DNA of 64,000 nt from assembly GCA_002914845.1 (NCBI GenBank), contig JXTC01000405.1:175748-239747 (forward strand), in the 5' to 3' direction. The notes below the pieces were generated by a model. The model was given only the letters and a program-made list of their open reading frames with translations, did no database searches and was not told the DNA's origin. The translations under genes and the position numbers were made by a program. Shown piece by piece: positions 1 through 12,210 of the stretch; the first letter of the stretch is position 1, and every line of letters starts with the position of its first letter. The stretch is from Trema orientale (taxonomy: Eukaryota; Streptophyta; Magnoliopsida; Rosales; Cannabaceae).

Positions 1-3000
1 CGTTCTACTGTTGTTGTCTTCACAAACTATGTCCTGCCGGTAATGTGAACCACATGCTTTTTCTTAAGTACTGTTTTTACTGTCCTTGTGCCCATTAAAA
101 GTTTATGCTTTTTGACAGTTACTGGTATTTCTTGGTTTTGCCTCTTAAAATTATATAGCTATGAGTTTCCTGCGGTGTAATATTTTAACAAATGAAAGTG
201 GATGATGACATGAAGTGGTTATGCTTCCTATGATGTTGAGGATGGCATTTTTTTCAGTTACATAATTCCATTTTTAATTTTGCAGATGATTTACTCCACT
301 TTTGATGCTGGAAACTTTTTTGTTGTTCCGGGTTCTCCTGCTGAAGAATGGAAGACAGATAGTCTTTTGGCATCAGAAAATGATTTCTTGCGTTCCAAGA
401 TGGGGTTTAGTCCTGAAGACATTGTAATTACAATTGTTGGAAGCGAATTTTTGTACAGGGGTTTGTGGCTGGAGCATTCTATTGTGTTACGGGCTTTATT
501 ACCGCTTCTTGAAGATTTCTCTTCAAATAGTAATTTGTTTTCTAATCTCAAAATCATTGTTCTAAGTGCACATTCAACAAGTAACTACAGTTCAGCCATT
601 GAGGTATTAATCTAAAGAAACAGTGGTTCAAGTTGTTTCTGATAAAATCTCTAGATATTCTCATCTAATGATCTGGTCCTTTTGTAGGCCATTGCTCTCA
701 ACTTGAAGTACCCGAGTGGAATTGTGAAGCATCTACCAATTGATAATGCAGACGAAGTTCTAACCACATCCAATGTTGTGATTTACGGATCTTTCCTTGA
801 AGAGCAAAATTTTCCGGACATTTTAATCAAAGCCATGTCTCTTGGGAAACCAGTCATCGCTTCTGATATCTCCATAATAAGGAAATATGTGAGCTTCTTT
901 TTAACTGCTCTTTATAATACAGATGACCTACAGATAGGCTTGGATGATGCAAATGGACAGATTCTCTGTCAATGAACATAACATTATGAAGACTTTTTCA
1001 TGACCTTGAGTTCTATTTTTTGCCATTAGGAATGTTATACGGCTCCACCTCGCCTATAATTTCTACATTTGAATACATGCTCATGTTCTTTTGTTGACAT
1101 ATAATTGTTTTTCTTAGACATCTAGCATAACTGGCTTTCCAAAAAAATAAATAAATCGAAAGATCGTGTTGAGACCTTTGTTTTAGTTATTGTTTTATTA
1201 TGTTTCCTTTTGTCTTATTGTATTATTCTTATAAAAAAAAGATTTGCTTGGGATACGTTCTTATAAGATTTTCGCATCAAATTACTAACTACATTGGCTA
1301 TAACATTTAGGTTGATGACAGGGTGAATGGCTACCTTTTCCCAAGGGGGAACGTTAAGGCTCTGTCACAAGTCATTTTGCAAGTTATCTCGAAAGGAAAG
1401 TTATCACCTTTAGCTCACAATATGGCCGAAATAGGAAGAAGTACTGCAAAAAATCTGATGGTGTCAGAATGTGTTGAGGGATACGCCTTGCTTCTCGATA
1501 ATATTCTCAAGCTCCCATCGGAAGTTGCACTGCCTAAGGCTGTATCAGAAATTCCTCTCAATTTGAAAGAAAAATGGCAATGGCATTTGTTCGAATCAGT
1601 CTCTGACTTGAAAAACTTGAATACAACATTTAGAAGTTACGCATTTTTGGACAAATTTGAGGAGCAGTGGAGCCTTAGTCAACTAGAGAAATCGGGTCCT
1701 ACAACTGAAGCCGATGATTCATTTATATATAGCATATGGCAAGAAGAGAAAGACTCTGAGATGGCTAATACTAGAAAAAGAAGAGAGGAAGAAGAGGTAA
1801 GGAGTCCTAGTGGGAGTTGGAAAGTAACATGCTACTCCATGTATCCTAAAATGTTCATTTAAAAAACAATTTTGAAAATTTCTGCAGCTAAAAGATAGAG
1901 GTGATCAATCTCATGGAACATGGGAAGAAGTATATCGAAATGCTAAAAGGGCTGATCGAACTAAGAATGATTTGCACGAAAGAGATGATGGGGAGCTTGA
2001 AAGAACAGGCCAGCCACTTTGCATATATGAACCTTTCTTTGGCGAAGGAGCCTGGCCTTTCCTTCACCGTACTTCTCTTTATCGAGGAATTGGGTTGGTG
2101 AGTTATCAGTCGATTACTTGATGGTTCTTCTTTTAACATCTAATCTTAACGCCACATAACTGAATGCTTTTGTAGTCCAGCAAAGGACGGAGACGTGGGG
2201 CTGATGATATAGATGCACCTTCTCGTCTTTCGCTTCTCAACAACGCTTACTATCGAGATGTACTTGGTGAATATGGAGCTTTCTTTGCAATTGCAAACCG
2301 GATTGACCGGGTACACAAGAATGCTTGGATTGGATTTGTATCTTGGAGAGCAACAGCGAGGATGGTATGTGATGACTCGCTATGTCTTTTCATGACGGCT
2401 TTTCTTCCTTTGTATTTAAGATTGTCATTTGCTTGAGCAGGCATCATTGTCTGGTGTTGCTGAAAATGCATTATTGCATGCCATTCAAACACGAAGACAT
2501 GGAGATGCGCTATACTTTTGGGTGCGAATGGACGTGGATCCACGGAATCCTTTGAAACTGGACTTTTGGTCCTTCTGTGATGCTATAAACGCTGGAAACT
2601 GCAAGTAATAACCCATTATTCTTTGCATTGTTTTTGGTTGTATAATCTTTCTATTCTCCTCAAGTTAATATTATTGCTTTTGCTTTTTGATGAAGGTTTG
2701 CCTTCTCCGAAGCTTTCAAGAAGATGTACGGCTTAAAGCATGATTTGGAATCATTACCACCCATGCCACAAGATGGGGACACGTGGTCAGTCATGCACAG
2801 CTGGGCATTGCCGACCAAATCCTTCCTCGAGTTTGTTATGTTTTCAAGGTAAACTTGTAATAAATGTTACCATTACCCCGAGTTTCTTTAGAACTTTTGC
2901 TTTAAATCTTGGTATGTAAACTTTTTTATTCACAGAATGTTTGTGGACGCACTGGATTCTCAAATGTACGACCAACACCATTCAAATGGACACTGTTACC

Positions 3001-3571
3001 TTAGTTTGTCCAAAGTAAGTTTCTCCCAATAATTAAAAAAAAAAAAAAGAAGAAAAAGGAAGAAAGGTGGTTATTGGTTTTGCTCTCTGGTAACTACATG
3101 GGATTGGATTTTGTTTGTTTTCAGGATAAGCATTGCTATTCACGGCTTCTTGAACTACTCGTGAATGTATGGGCGTACCACAGCGCTCGACGAATGGTTT
3201 ATGTGAACCCCGAGACGGGTGCCATGAACGAACAACACAAGTTCAAGAGTCGGAGAAGTCACATGTGGATCAAATGGTTCTCCCACTCTACCCTGAAGAG
3301 CATGGATGAGGACTTTGCCGAGGAAGCAGATTCTGACAGGCCCGCGAAGCGGTGGTTGTGGCCGTCGACCGGCGAGGTCTTCTGGCAAGGTGTTTTTGAG
3401 CGAGAGAGGAACTTACGGCATCAGCAGAAGGAACAGAGGAAGCAGAAGAGCAGGGAGAAGTTGGATAGAATGAGGCGAAGAAATCGACAAAAGGTGATAG
3501 GGAAATTTGTGAAGCCCCCACCTGACGATGTGGAAAGTCTAAATACGACGATGTCTATAGAAAATTCTTGA
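1..3571 (+). CDS. Plant GT4-type UDP-glycosyltransferase superfamily protein, 3' part of gene
   Basis: This is the C-terminal three quarters of a large plant glycosyltransferase of the At4g01210/At5g04480 type (assignment from remembered family sequence). Exons, all with GT-AG borders and one continuous frame: 1-39, 286-603, 688-888, 1311-1796, 1888-2097, 2176-2364, 2441-2604, 2696-2848, 2936-3014, 3125-3571, giving about 761 residues. The first visible exon encodes RSTVVVFTNYVLP and continues into MIYSTFDAGNFFVVPGSPAE. The GT-B C-terminal nucleotide-sugar region lies in exons 2-4, with EQNFPDILIKAM followed by SLGKPVIASD; a Lys stands where many GT4 enzymes have the second Glu of EX7E. The long plant-specific tail includes CIYEPFFGEGAWPFL, ALYFWVRMD, KDKHCYSRLLELLVNVWAYHSARR and a basic coiled C-terminus (ERERNLRHQQKEQRKQKSR). 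Family members are predicted Golgi or membrane-linked; substrate unknown. The N-terminus lies upstream of the window. No frameshift is seen. Confidence 0.93.
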
Positions 3572-4609
3572 TGAATATTAACTTTCATGGGATTTTGTCA
3601 TCTCTACGGGTAGAAAGCTCATTTGGTAATTCTTTCTTTTTTCACTTTTTAGAAATTTATTTCTTTTATTTTTTCAATTTTTGTGAGGAAAGGATGCATG
3701 GGATTTGTAATATGTAGGTGAGGGTTTTGTATGTAAAAAGTGCATCCATCTGGTCATTGACGGTGGTGAATAGCGGAAAAATGTATATTAGTTCATCTCT
3801 ATGTGTTTCTCCATTCTAATTCTACAGGTTTTTCAGCATAGCACTAGATAACAACTTGATTACTCGCAAAAACACAAACGAAAATTACTTATAAAAACAG
3901 GACATATATGAACGACATAAACATTAGAAACGACGACAGCTTAAAACGAATTAACATAGTAAAAAGTAGACTTAATAAGGAGAAGCAGTTCCATTTTATA
4001 ACTTAACTAGTCGTTATACCGCTCTGCGCGAGTTGTATTAATATTGCATACATTAAGCTTAATATATAGTTAAGTTCAATGTATTTCAACATTAAAAAAT
4101 ATATTTATCTCTATATTTATTTTGATGAGACGAATGTAGCACAACCATTTGTTCCATGAATTAAATTTATTATAAGCTATCATTAATATTAAATTAAATA
4201 CAATATTATATAATACATGTATATATTACAACCAATCATAGCAAAGAAAAATAATGATAGGACCAATCATATCATGAAAAAATTAGGATTTTTCTAAAAA
4301 TTTTAAAATAAAATGGTGATCAAAAAAATTATGAGAATTTTGAGTTTCAGGCTTAATATATATATAGATTATATATGTCAAACCCAAATTCAATAGTTCG
4401 AAGTAACAAATGCTACTTTAGTTTTATCCAACACCCTAGAGTCCCTAGTCATCAGGGTGTTTGCTCCAAAACATGTGACAACAACACACTTTAATATATA
4501 TATATATATACACATATATATCACATTAACATAGAAATAACTTGAAGCGCAGCACTTCTTTCATTTTAACAAATAATATCAAACCCAACGACAATAATTT
4601 GAAGAATAA
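3572..4609. other. Intergenic AT-rich DNA after the glycosyltransferase gene
   Basis: The first about 200 bases are presumably the 3' UTR of the glycosyltransferase gene. The remainder is AT-rich with short TA runs (about 4495-4520). I see no coding sequence. Confidence 0.6.
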
Positions 4610-4944
4610 TCAGACGATGCTTCTAATTTTGGAACTATATCCACTCCGGATATCATTGAGCCTGTCCCACAGCATAACTCCTCCATACTTGGGCGAGAGC
4701 CCTTAAACAATGGCAACACTTGATTAATGAGAATGGCCGAGGGAACATAACCACTAACAGCGGTCCAGCGGCACGCGACGCCGGAAGCCCTACGAAGAAC
4801 TCACCAGCGTTAATAGAGCTCATCGTCCACTGGTTCCATGAAGCCCTTGAAAGCGTTTGGAGTACTTACCGTATTGGCAGTCGTTGTTGTAAAACTGAAT
4901 CCAAACGTAGACAAATTGCACGGTCGAGGTACTGGTTCGGCAGT
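4610..4944 (-). pseudogene. Class III chitinase (GH18) pseudogene, C-terminal fragment
   Basis: Read on the minus strand from 4944 to a stop at 4610-4612, the sequence encodes pieces matching the C-terminal half of the chitinases at 33882 and 37332: [35 protein letters not shown] and SSKIRSIV, followed by the stop. The pieces fall in different frames, so several small indels have accumulated, one around the glycine-rich part after GLPAS. The N-terminal half, including signal peptide and the DxDxE catalytic motif, is absent. It is clearly non-functional and is the most distal member of the local chitinase family. Confidence 0.85.
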
Positions 4945-5584
4945 TAAGTACTAAAAAATTATTATAATTAATATATATATATAAATATAAAAAGTTATTT
5001 AAAAAAAAATGAATAACCTGATGAGTTAGTCAATTTTTTTTGATATTTTTTTTATAAGAAAATAAAACTAATGAAAAATATTTAACAACCTCAAATCACT
5101 CTCAATTATTTTATTCGTTGGAAAAAAAAAATAACAAAAGACGTACAAATTTTAAGCTGTTTCACGCGTATTTTTTTTTGTAAACAAATTTTCTTTCAAT
5201 GCAGTTGCTTTATTCATTTCTTGTTATTTAAGAAAACAACTTATTCATAATATGAAAATTATGCTACCTTGGATTTTACCTTTTGTACAATAAAAAAGAA
5301 ATTTTATGAAATATTGAAGATACAATAGTACATATAGTTTTAAATTAAAAGTAATTAAAAAATTAAACTTTAAATTAAATTTTCAAAAAGAAAATAAATA
5401 AAAAAGAATTAGAAATTAATATATTGAATGAGATGACTTGTTACTGTAAGTTTATTTCCAAATTAGTCAAACTTACCCATCTATGGAGCAAAAATAAAAA
5501 TACCGATTGAAAACTGACCCTATATATATATATTAAAAAAACTTATCTCGTAGCATTTACAATAACAAAATATATATAAAAATT
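4945..5584. other. Intergenic AT-rich DNA with one MITE-end relic
   Basis: Very AT-rich sequence without coding potential. Bases about 5471-5521 resemble, in inverse orientation, the terminus of the MITE at 16201-16524 (TTTTTGCTCCATAGATGGG when read on the minus strand), so this is probably an old copy's end lying against a TA run. Confidence 0.45.
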
Positions 5585-5972
5585 TAGGTAATTACCCCTA
5601 AATTATACCCGTTGTACCATTTGGTTCTTAAATTGTCAACTTACATAGTAGAATATCTTGAATTATAAACAACTATCGCATTAATTGTCTCTTTTGTCAT
5701 GAAATATTAAAATTTTAACTAAAATAATTCATATGCGAAGTACACTATTCCGTAATTATTGCAGAGGATGAGATTCTGACTTTGAGAGCCAACCAACGCC
5801 CAGTTGTACACTTTTCAAATCAATGATTTTGTTAAAAAAACTTGGTGTGTGACAAATGGATCATTATTCCAACAATTATAAATTCATGGTAATCCACTAC
5901 GTAAGTTGAAAGTTTAAGGGTCAAAATAGTACAACAAATATAATTTAGAGACCATTATTATAATTAACCCTG
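5585..5972. mobile_element. MITE-like element with about 75-bp inverted ends
   Basis: The left end (AGGTAATTACCCCTAAATTA) and the reverse complement of the right end (AGGGTTAATTATAATAATGG, then TCTCTAAATTATA) align for about 75 bases and both run into TCAACTTACRTAGT. The interior has no coding capacity. The termini resemble those of the MULE-like element at 39931. I could not fix a target duplication, so the exact borders are uncertain. Confidence 0.5.
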
Positions 5973-6235
5973 AAAATAAATAAAGACTCTCAATATATAA
6001 CCCAAATGTAATAAAACAATGAAACATCTTCAAACAAGATAAGGTTATACATTGATAGTCCCCTTGGATACTATTGTCTCATATTTTGTTTCACCAACAC
6101 CTTATTTAGAAAAAAAATTCAAATTCGAAAGAATCTAGACATGAGACAAGAGTACAAACTATGTGAGTATATATTAAGTAGAAACTAGCAAAAGTGATGA
6201 AAAGGAATGAGATTTTAAATCCTTACAACCAAGTA

Positions 6236-7064
6236 TAGTACAACCTCGATAAATGAATGTTCGATCGGTTAAATAATAAAATTTTTCGGTCCCAACTCGA
6301 GGCAATCTACAGAATTAATATTCTCGCTAAATGCATATGATAATAATTTTTTTATAATTTGTTTAGGGCCCATCGAATATATAAATTAAAAACTGATTAA
6401 ATACATGAAAGATATAACATAGACATTCACAATATTAATGAGTTTTTCTAGATAACTTCTATTTTCTTAATTCTGTTATTTTTCAAAATACATCTAAAGT
6501 TATTTGTTTATTATTTAGACTTAAATTGAACTCAGTCTCATACTTTAAGTTTTGCAATGGATACATCAAATTCGGTACATGATTTAGAACCTATTTATAA
6601 TGATTTGGATTCTTGAAGTAAAACTAATGATTATTTATCGTTATTATGTTTAATATACATGAAATATCTTGAAATACTATACTTTATAAGGTGTTAAATT
6701 TTTAAGCTATATTTATCATATGTACATATACTTCTTAACTTTTTGATGTACCCTGAAAATTAACTTTTAGAATTTTATTTATGTACAAATAATATATAAT
6801 AAATTTTGTGTATGTACATATTAACTTTTAGGCTTCTTTGTATGCACATACTAACTTTGAGTGTATCTAATTTTTATTATTATAGGTTATACACATATTT
6901 CTTAAGAAAAAAATATAAGTATTAAGCTCATACTACTCTTTTAAATTAATAAATATTTATTTATCGATAAATGAATAATTTATTAATTTATCGATAAATA
7001 AATAACCTCTATAAAGTAATAATTTCTTAGTCCAACAATATTAATTTATAGAGATTTTACTCCA
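6236..7064. mobile_element. Non-autonomous element with ATAAATTAATA-type repeated ends
   Basis: The left end (ACAACCTCGATAAATGAATG) and the right end (ATTTATCGATAAATAAATAA, then CTCTATAAAGTAATA and ATTTATAGAGATTTTACT) form imperfect inverted repeats with multiple ATAAATTAATA/GATAAAT submotifs. The right end recurs at about 54690-54800. No coding sequence lies inside. Superfamily not assigned. Confidence 0.45.
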
Positions 7065-7599
7065 GAAACAAAGTTTGAAGAGTTATTCTACAATTGATTC
7101 ATGAAAGGCTTGTATACAAAAAGTGGCAAACTATCATAAATATTAGTTTCTTTGCAATAAATATGATGAAATACCCGAAATTCCATATAATTGCTTAATT
7201 AACCAATGAAGACAAGTTAGCCACCGAGTATGTAATTTCCAATGCACATATGCAGAGTTGGAAGTACTAAGATGGAGAACAAAAGAGGAATCAGTCTCAA
7301 TCCAAAGTTGGAACCAAGATATCTCTCGTACAAATTCTATCGCATTGATGATCGCTGTATCCCTGCCCGTGAGCAAGTGCAATGGGAGATGAGGAGAAAC
7401 AAAGTAACTCAAATGGAAGAAATAACTGAGAAATCAAACCTAAGTGATGCACCAATCGATGGAGAACCAAATTTTAGTTGCCTTTGTAGAATTTTGAATA
7501 ATAATTTTCATTCACAAATATTTTAAGATTCAGTACATTAATATATAGATGGCATAGCTAATATATTTCTATAATTAAAACTATATGACCTGCAATCAT
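7065..7599. other. Intergenic, no gene recognised
   Basis: Open frames of about 90 codons occur on both strands (7143-7412 minus, 7242-7526 plus), but their translations match nothing I recognise. They may belong to the retrotransposon relic that follows. Confidence 0.4.
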
Positions 7600-8270
7600 A
7601 TAAATGATACTTAATAACAAATCAATGGAAAATCAAGGTTACCTAAGGAGAAAATCAAGGAAAGCAACTAACAACCAATCAATGAAAATCTTAACACTTC
7701 CTCTTAAGTTGGTGCATACCAACTTACCAAAAATAAACTTTGAGAATACTCTAATACCATAAAAACTCATCTGCAACTACTGCCATTGTTGAGGCACTTC
7801 CAACAATATCATCATGTGTCTTTGTTTTAATGATTGCGGTAGTAGAGGCTGCTTTAGAATTCTTCTTCCGGGGATCTTAACTAGCATCCCACCAATCAAG
7901 ATATCTAACAAGTTTCAAACACCGACTTTTGTTATGGCCAGTTTTATTGCAATAGGTGCATTTGTAGGTAGATTTGTCAGGTTTTGTAGGAGACCGGTTT
8001 TGATTGGATCGGTTACGAGCCACCAAGATTAGAGCTTTAGAGTTTGTTGTCTCCTCGCTCAAAGCAATACGATGAATTGAATCACTTCGAATCATGTAAT
8101 TGCATTCTTTCAAATTTGGGATTGGTTTTTTGTGCAGAATCTCTCCACGAACTTGCTGAAAAACTTCATCTAATCCTACAAGAAAAATATGTACTCGCAG
8201 TCATTCAATGGACTTCCAATATGCTTCAACATCATCAGGATCCTTCAAACCACTTTATCACGGTGGTTTA
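7600..8270 (-). pseudogene. Copia retrotransposon fragment: gag zinc knuckle joined to 3' LTR edge
   Basis: On the minus strand, from about 8270, the translation reads QQVRGEILHKKPIPN, then CNYMIRSDSIHRIAL, and a CCHC knuckle CTYCNKTGHNKSRC followed by YLDWWDAS. This is the gag C-terminus of RE1/Retrofit-type Copia elements. After stops, the tail KTHDDIVGSASTMAV is followed directly by AACTTAAGAGGAAGTGTTAA (minus strand, about 7690-7710), which resembles the polypurine tract and LTR start of this class. The whole pol gene is therefore missing. Either a deletion derivative or a small gag-only non-autonomous element. Confidence 0.65.
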
Positions 8271-8399
8271 ATTTATAGAAATTGAGAGAGAAAATATTTT
8301 AGCTGTTACATTTTTATTAATTGAGAGGGTTAAAAATTGAAACTTATTGAACCCATATTTAGATTTTCTTGTCTAGAGTCAAAAAGTTTGTTATATTTT

Positions 8400-9475
8400 A
8401 TTTTCTAATTTATTAATTAGGTCAAGAACGTATTGACTCCCATGTCAAGAATTTCTTGAATGCGGTCACAGTCTCTTTTATCTAAAAACTGAATATAATT
8501 TTATGTGCTTATCAATTCAAGAAGTTCTTGACTTTGGGTCAAGTATTACTTGTCTTGAACTCAATATATTCTTGATTTAGAGTCAAGATAGATCTGACAT
8601 AGAGTCAAATTTTTATTGACCTAGGGTAATAAATAATATCTTTATCTAATGCATTGAATTTTACCGAAACATCTATTAAATAGATGACTTTTGGCAAAAT
8701 GATAATTATCGAATATACCAAAAAATATAAGTAAAAACTAAATATTATTTACCAACCACAAAAACCACAAGCTAAAAAAAGAAAAAAAATTAATTGTCTG
8801 AACTAAAATCAAAATAAAGTATTATCTTTGCTTCCTTAAAATGAGTCACTTCTATTAGTTAGTTTCGGCATAGTCCTCACATTTCTGCAATCTATAATAA
8901 TACAACTCGCACGCAAGCTTATAATACAACTGGCTTGTCGGATATTAGGAACTCAACATACTTGATAGCAAACATATCACAATCCCTGCTGAATAATAGC
9001 AAAATATCAAGTTAAATAAAACAATAATATCAAGTGAGGTCAAGTCAGGGTCAAGTAATCCTTGATCCGAGGTTAAGAACTTCTTGACCCAAGATTAATG
9101 AGCACTTGAACCAAGATATCAAGAATTCTTGATCTCAACCAGAGAAATTCAAATATACAGGAGATCAAGAATCTTTTGACCTAAAAGTCAAGGGCTTATT
9201 GACTAGGAGGTGATGGAGCTCTTGACGTGAGGCCAATAAGCACTTGACAAAAGTCAAGAAAATTTTGACTAAGGTCAAGAAACACTTAGCTTAGATCAGA
9301 GCTAAGAAGATCTTAACTCTAGTTAAGAGCTTTTAACTCTAGTAAATAAGCTCTTAACTAGAGTCAAGAAACATTTGATTCGGGTCCATAACTTCTGAAG
9401 TTGGATCAAGAGAAACTTGACCCGAGTCAAAAACTTTTTGACCTCAGGTCAGGATATTCTTGACCCATCAGAACA
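8400..9475. repeat. Array of short GTCAAGAA/TTCTTGAC palindromic units
   Basis: Degenerate units of about 25-35 bases, each with GTCAAGAA on one arm and TTCTTGAC(C) on the other, repeat in two blocks (8418-8630 and 9030-9475). A variant block at 9295-9365 uses AGTTAAGAGC/GCTCTTAACT. I count at least 20 exact TTGAC or GTCAA sites. The spacing is irregular and the units are not identical, so this is not a simple satellite. TTGAC(C/T) is the WRKY-binding W-box core, but a transposon subterminal array is an equally good reading. Confidence 0.6.
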
Positions 9476-9539
9476 TTCAACCTCTGAAATATTTAGTCTA
9501 TTCGATGAAATCAAGATAAATTTTTTCCTGACATGCAAT

Positions 9540-10300
9540 GTCAAAAAACAAGGATTTTCGCATAAATATGAAAAACCATTTTTGCTTCCTCGTATGCGGC
9601 TTTCACTGCACTTTTGCCTTCGAAATCGGCCGAGTTTTGCTCGAGGATAGTGGGCTTCGGTACTAGAGTCTTCACTAGAGACTTAGATGGGGACTTCGTC
9701 TTCTTTCCAACTGATAACGTGCCTGCAATTTTTGAAGAGAGCTTCTTAGCTTCGGTTCGATGGGTCTTCTCTATTATCGAATTTTTTGGGTTCGTTGGAG
9801 AAAAGAGAAAAGCTTCTTGATGAAAGTGGGTGTGAGTTTTTCGAGTTTTAATTGAGTTGCTTTTTGGGTGGTTTTTGAATTCAGTTTTATGAGGTTTTTT
9901 CTTTCGATTTCAGAGAGAAATGAGAGAAAATGGTGAAATGGAGAGAGTAATGAGAGAAAATAGAAGCTTGAGGGTTACAGAGAAATGTGTGAGGTATGTC
10001 AAATATGGGTGGGGTCATGTCAGAAAATAGTTGGGTTAAATGAGTGACATTACCGTATTTCATACCATGTGGGTCACATTTTTCAGTTCTAAAAAAACTT
10101 AATAAAAAATGTAGCCTCAAAAAGAATATTTTGGCCCAATTTAATCCTATGCATGTCATTTTCTCTGCAAAATCACCAAAATAACCATGCACCCAACAAC
10201 TACTACTCGTTAAACCAGGAGGGGAAATATGCCAAAACACACCATTAGAGGCCGGAAAAAAAATAAACAAAAAAAGGAAATGTCAAAAAAGCCGGGTCAC
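9540..10300 (-). other. Possible captured gene fragment (leader plus short open frame)
   Basis: On the minus strand, 10020-9830 looks like a 5' leader (CT-rich, many CTCTCATT repeats). It is followed at about 9815-9570 by an ATG-less open frame rich in Lys and Ser, including KTKSPSKSLVKTLVPKP and KSAVKAAYEEAKM. I do not recognise the protein. It adjoins the palindromic array, so a transposon-captured fragment is possible. Confidence 0.25.
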
Positions 10301-10559
10301 AATAAACCCTTCCTATATAATGATCTGTAAAAATTTTAAAAATTAAATGTTGTTAATAATGCACCCACTAACGTTGGTTCATTTTTTTTTTTTTTTGGGT
10401 TTGTTTCGCTCTGAAAAAAAAAAAAAAAAAAAAACAATTAGGGATTTGATTGCCAAAATGGTTAACACAGTTATAGTTGAGAGACTCATTAGTGCAGAGT
10501 TTGTGTTGTTTCAAAGTCAAAAGAGTCGTAGCGTAAGACTCTATTACTACTAGTCCCTC

Positions 10560-10736
10560 CACTCCTCTCCTTCCTTCTCTGTAGATCGGCGGCCATGGTT
10601 GTCCACGTCGGAGCGCCGGTCAAAGTCATGAAGCGTTGACCGCTGGTGGCCATTACCATGTCTCAATCTACGCGCACGGACTTACCATTCTTCTATACAA
10701 GTTTTCGAATCCGACCCAGTTGATGATACAGCTTCG
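10560..10736 (+). other. Probable non-coding first exon of the lipoate ligase gene
   Basis: GC-richer sequence beginning after a CT-rich tract and ending at a good donor (CTTCG|GTACGTAT). A candidate acceptor is TACAG at 12070-12074, about 135 bases before the start codon at 12211. This would give a 1.3-kb intron in the 5' UTR. Exon borders are inferred and transcript support is needed. Confidence 0.45.
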
Positions 10737-12210
10737 GTACGTATATCATTGTTCACTTTCTCGTTTTCAGTTCTCAATGCCTTTATCATTATTAAATGTC
10801 TGAATTTATGGGTCTCGCCATATCACCTGGTTTACGTTTTCAGTTTAATGATTTTTTTTTTGGGGTCAATGTATAGTAAGTGTTTGATGAAATGCCTTAG
10901 CGTCATTTTCGAGGTGTGGATATGAATAATCATGGAAGTTGTTGCTCTTGAATATGACATTCGTTTTGGTCTTGGATTAGTGACCTGGGAAGTTTTTAGT
11001 TAAGAAACCAATGTGGAGAATATTCGACGAACATTCATACCTTCGAGCAAAACATCCATGAATTTCTGTGAAACTTGTCCCCTTTTCATTTGCTAAATTA
11101 TTCATATGCTAGCTGCATACGGTTTATTCAAGATGGATAATCTTTTTTTGATTTTTTTTAATTCTGGGATTTATGTGTGTATATATATATATATATTCTA
11201 TATTCATGTACGCACTTGTGCATGTTTCATTGGCAAAAAACTATGATACTACTTTGACTTCAAAACTGTTTACCAATAACATTAAATGAGAGGGGGGGAA
11301 AAAAGAAAGAAGAAGAGAAATCCATTTTTTTTTCCATAAGAAGTGATTTATTGTATGCTGATCTTATAAAATTTTTCTTTTATGTTTCTTTCACTATAAA
11401 CCTGAGGATAAAAGCCTTAACTTGAGAATTTACTTTTTCACCATACCTTCCCTGAACAGCTAAACTTGAGAAAATAATTTCAACTGAACATAATACAGTC
11501 ATTTAGATTTCCCCAAGTAATCTTAAGCTTTCCACTTTTTAATTTCTATATAATGCTTCAGTTTCCACTAATTGCATCTTTATTGATGAACATAAATTTG
11601 CAATTTGGTTTCCATTCTATTGAAATAACATTGAACATTCTGTAATCTGGTTACTGAAGTAACATTGAATATTAGTCATAAAAATAAAAATAGCATTGAA
11701 TAGTGAAATCTAAACTTTTTAGTAGTGTGTTGTAGGTCTAGTGGTTACAGCCTACTTTAGTTCTGTATGTAAGTTTTTTTGTGATGGCTTTCTGGTCTGT
11801 TGAATAACTCAGTGTTGAATGCTGGACTGTAGCATGTCTATTGTGCGTTGGTGCTAATTGCTAGTTTAGTAGCAACTTTTTACAATGTTTAGTTAGATTG
11901 TTTCCATGAAATTGAATCAGTAATCTTAATTATCTGATACCATAACTATTAACCACAGAGGGATTTTTATTGTTGCTTGAATTACACATTCAAGCAAATA
12001 TGGATTTTTTTTCCTAGTACAGTTTGCAAATTTTTGGGGTTGTGTAAATCAATTAAACTTGGACACACATACAGGTGCTTTCTTCCATGTTCACTAGCCG
12101 ATGGCAGCAACTTAAACTTTCAGCAAATTATTTAGAGCTGGCTAAACGCTACTTGAATGCAATCAACTCAGACTAACCGCTTATAAGGTTTGTGTCTCTG
12201 CTACAATCTA

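Noticed and set aside
8400..9475. CRISPR-like array
   Set aside because: Units are degenerate palindromes with irregular spacing in plant DNA, without conserved direct repeats or cas genes.
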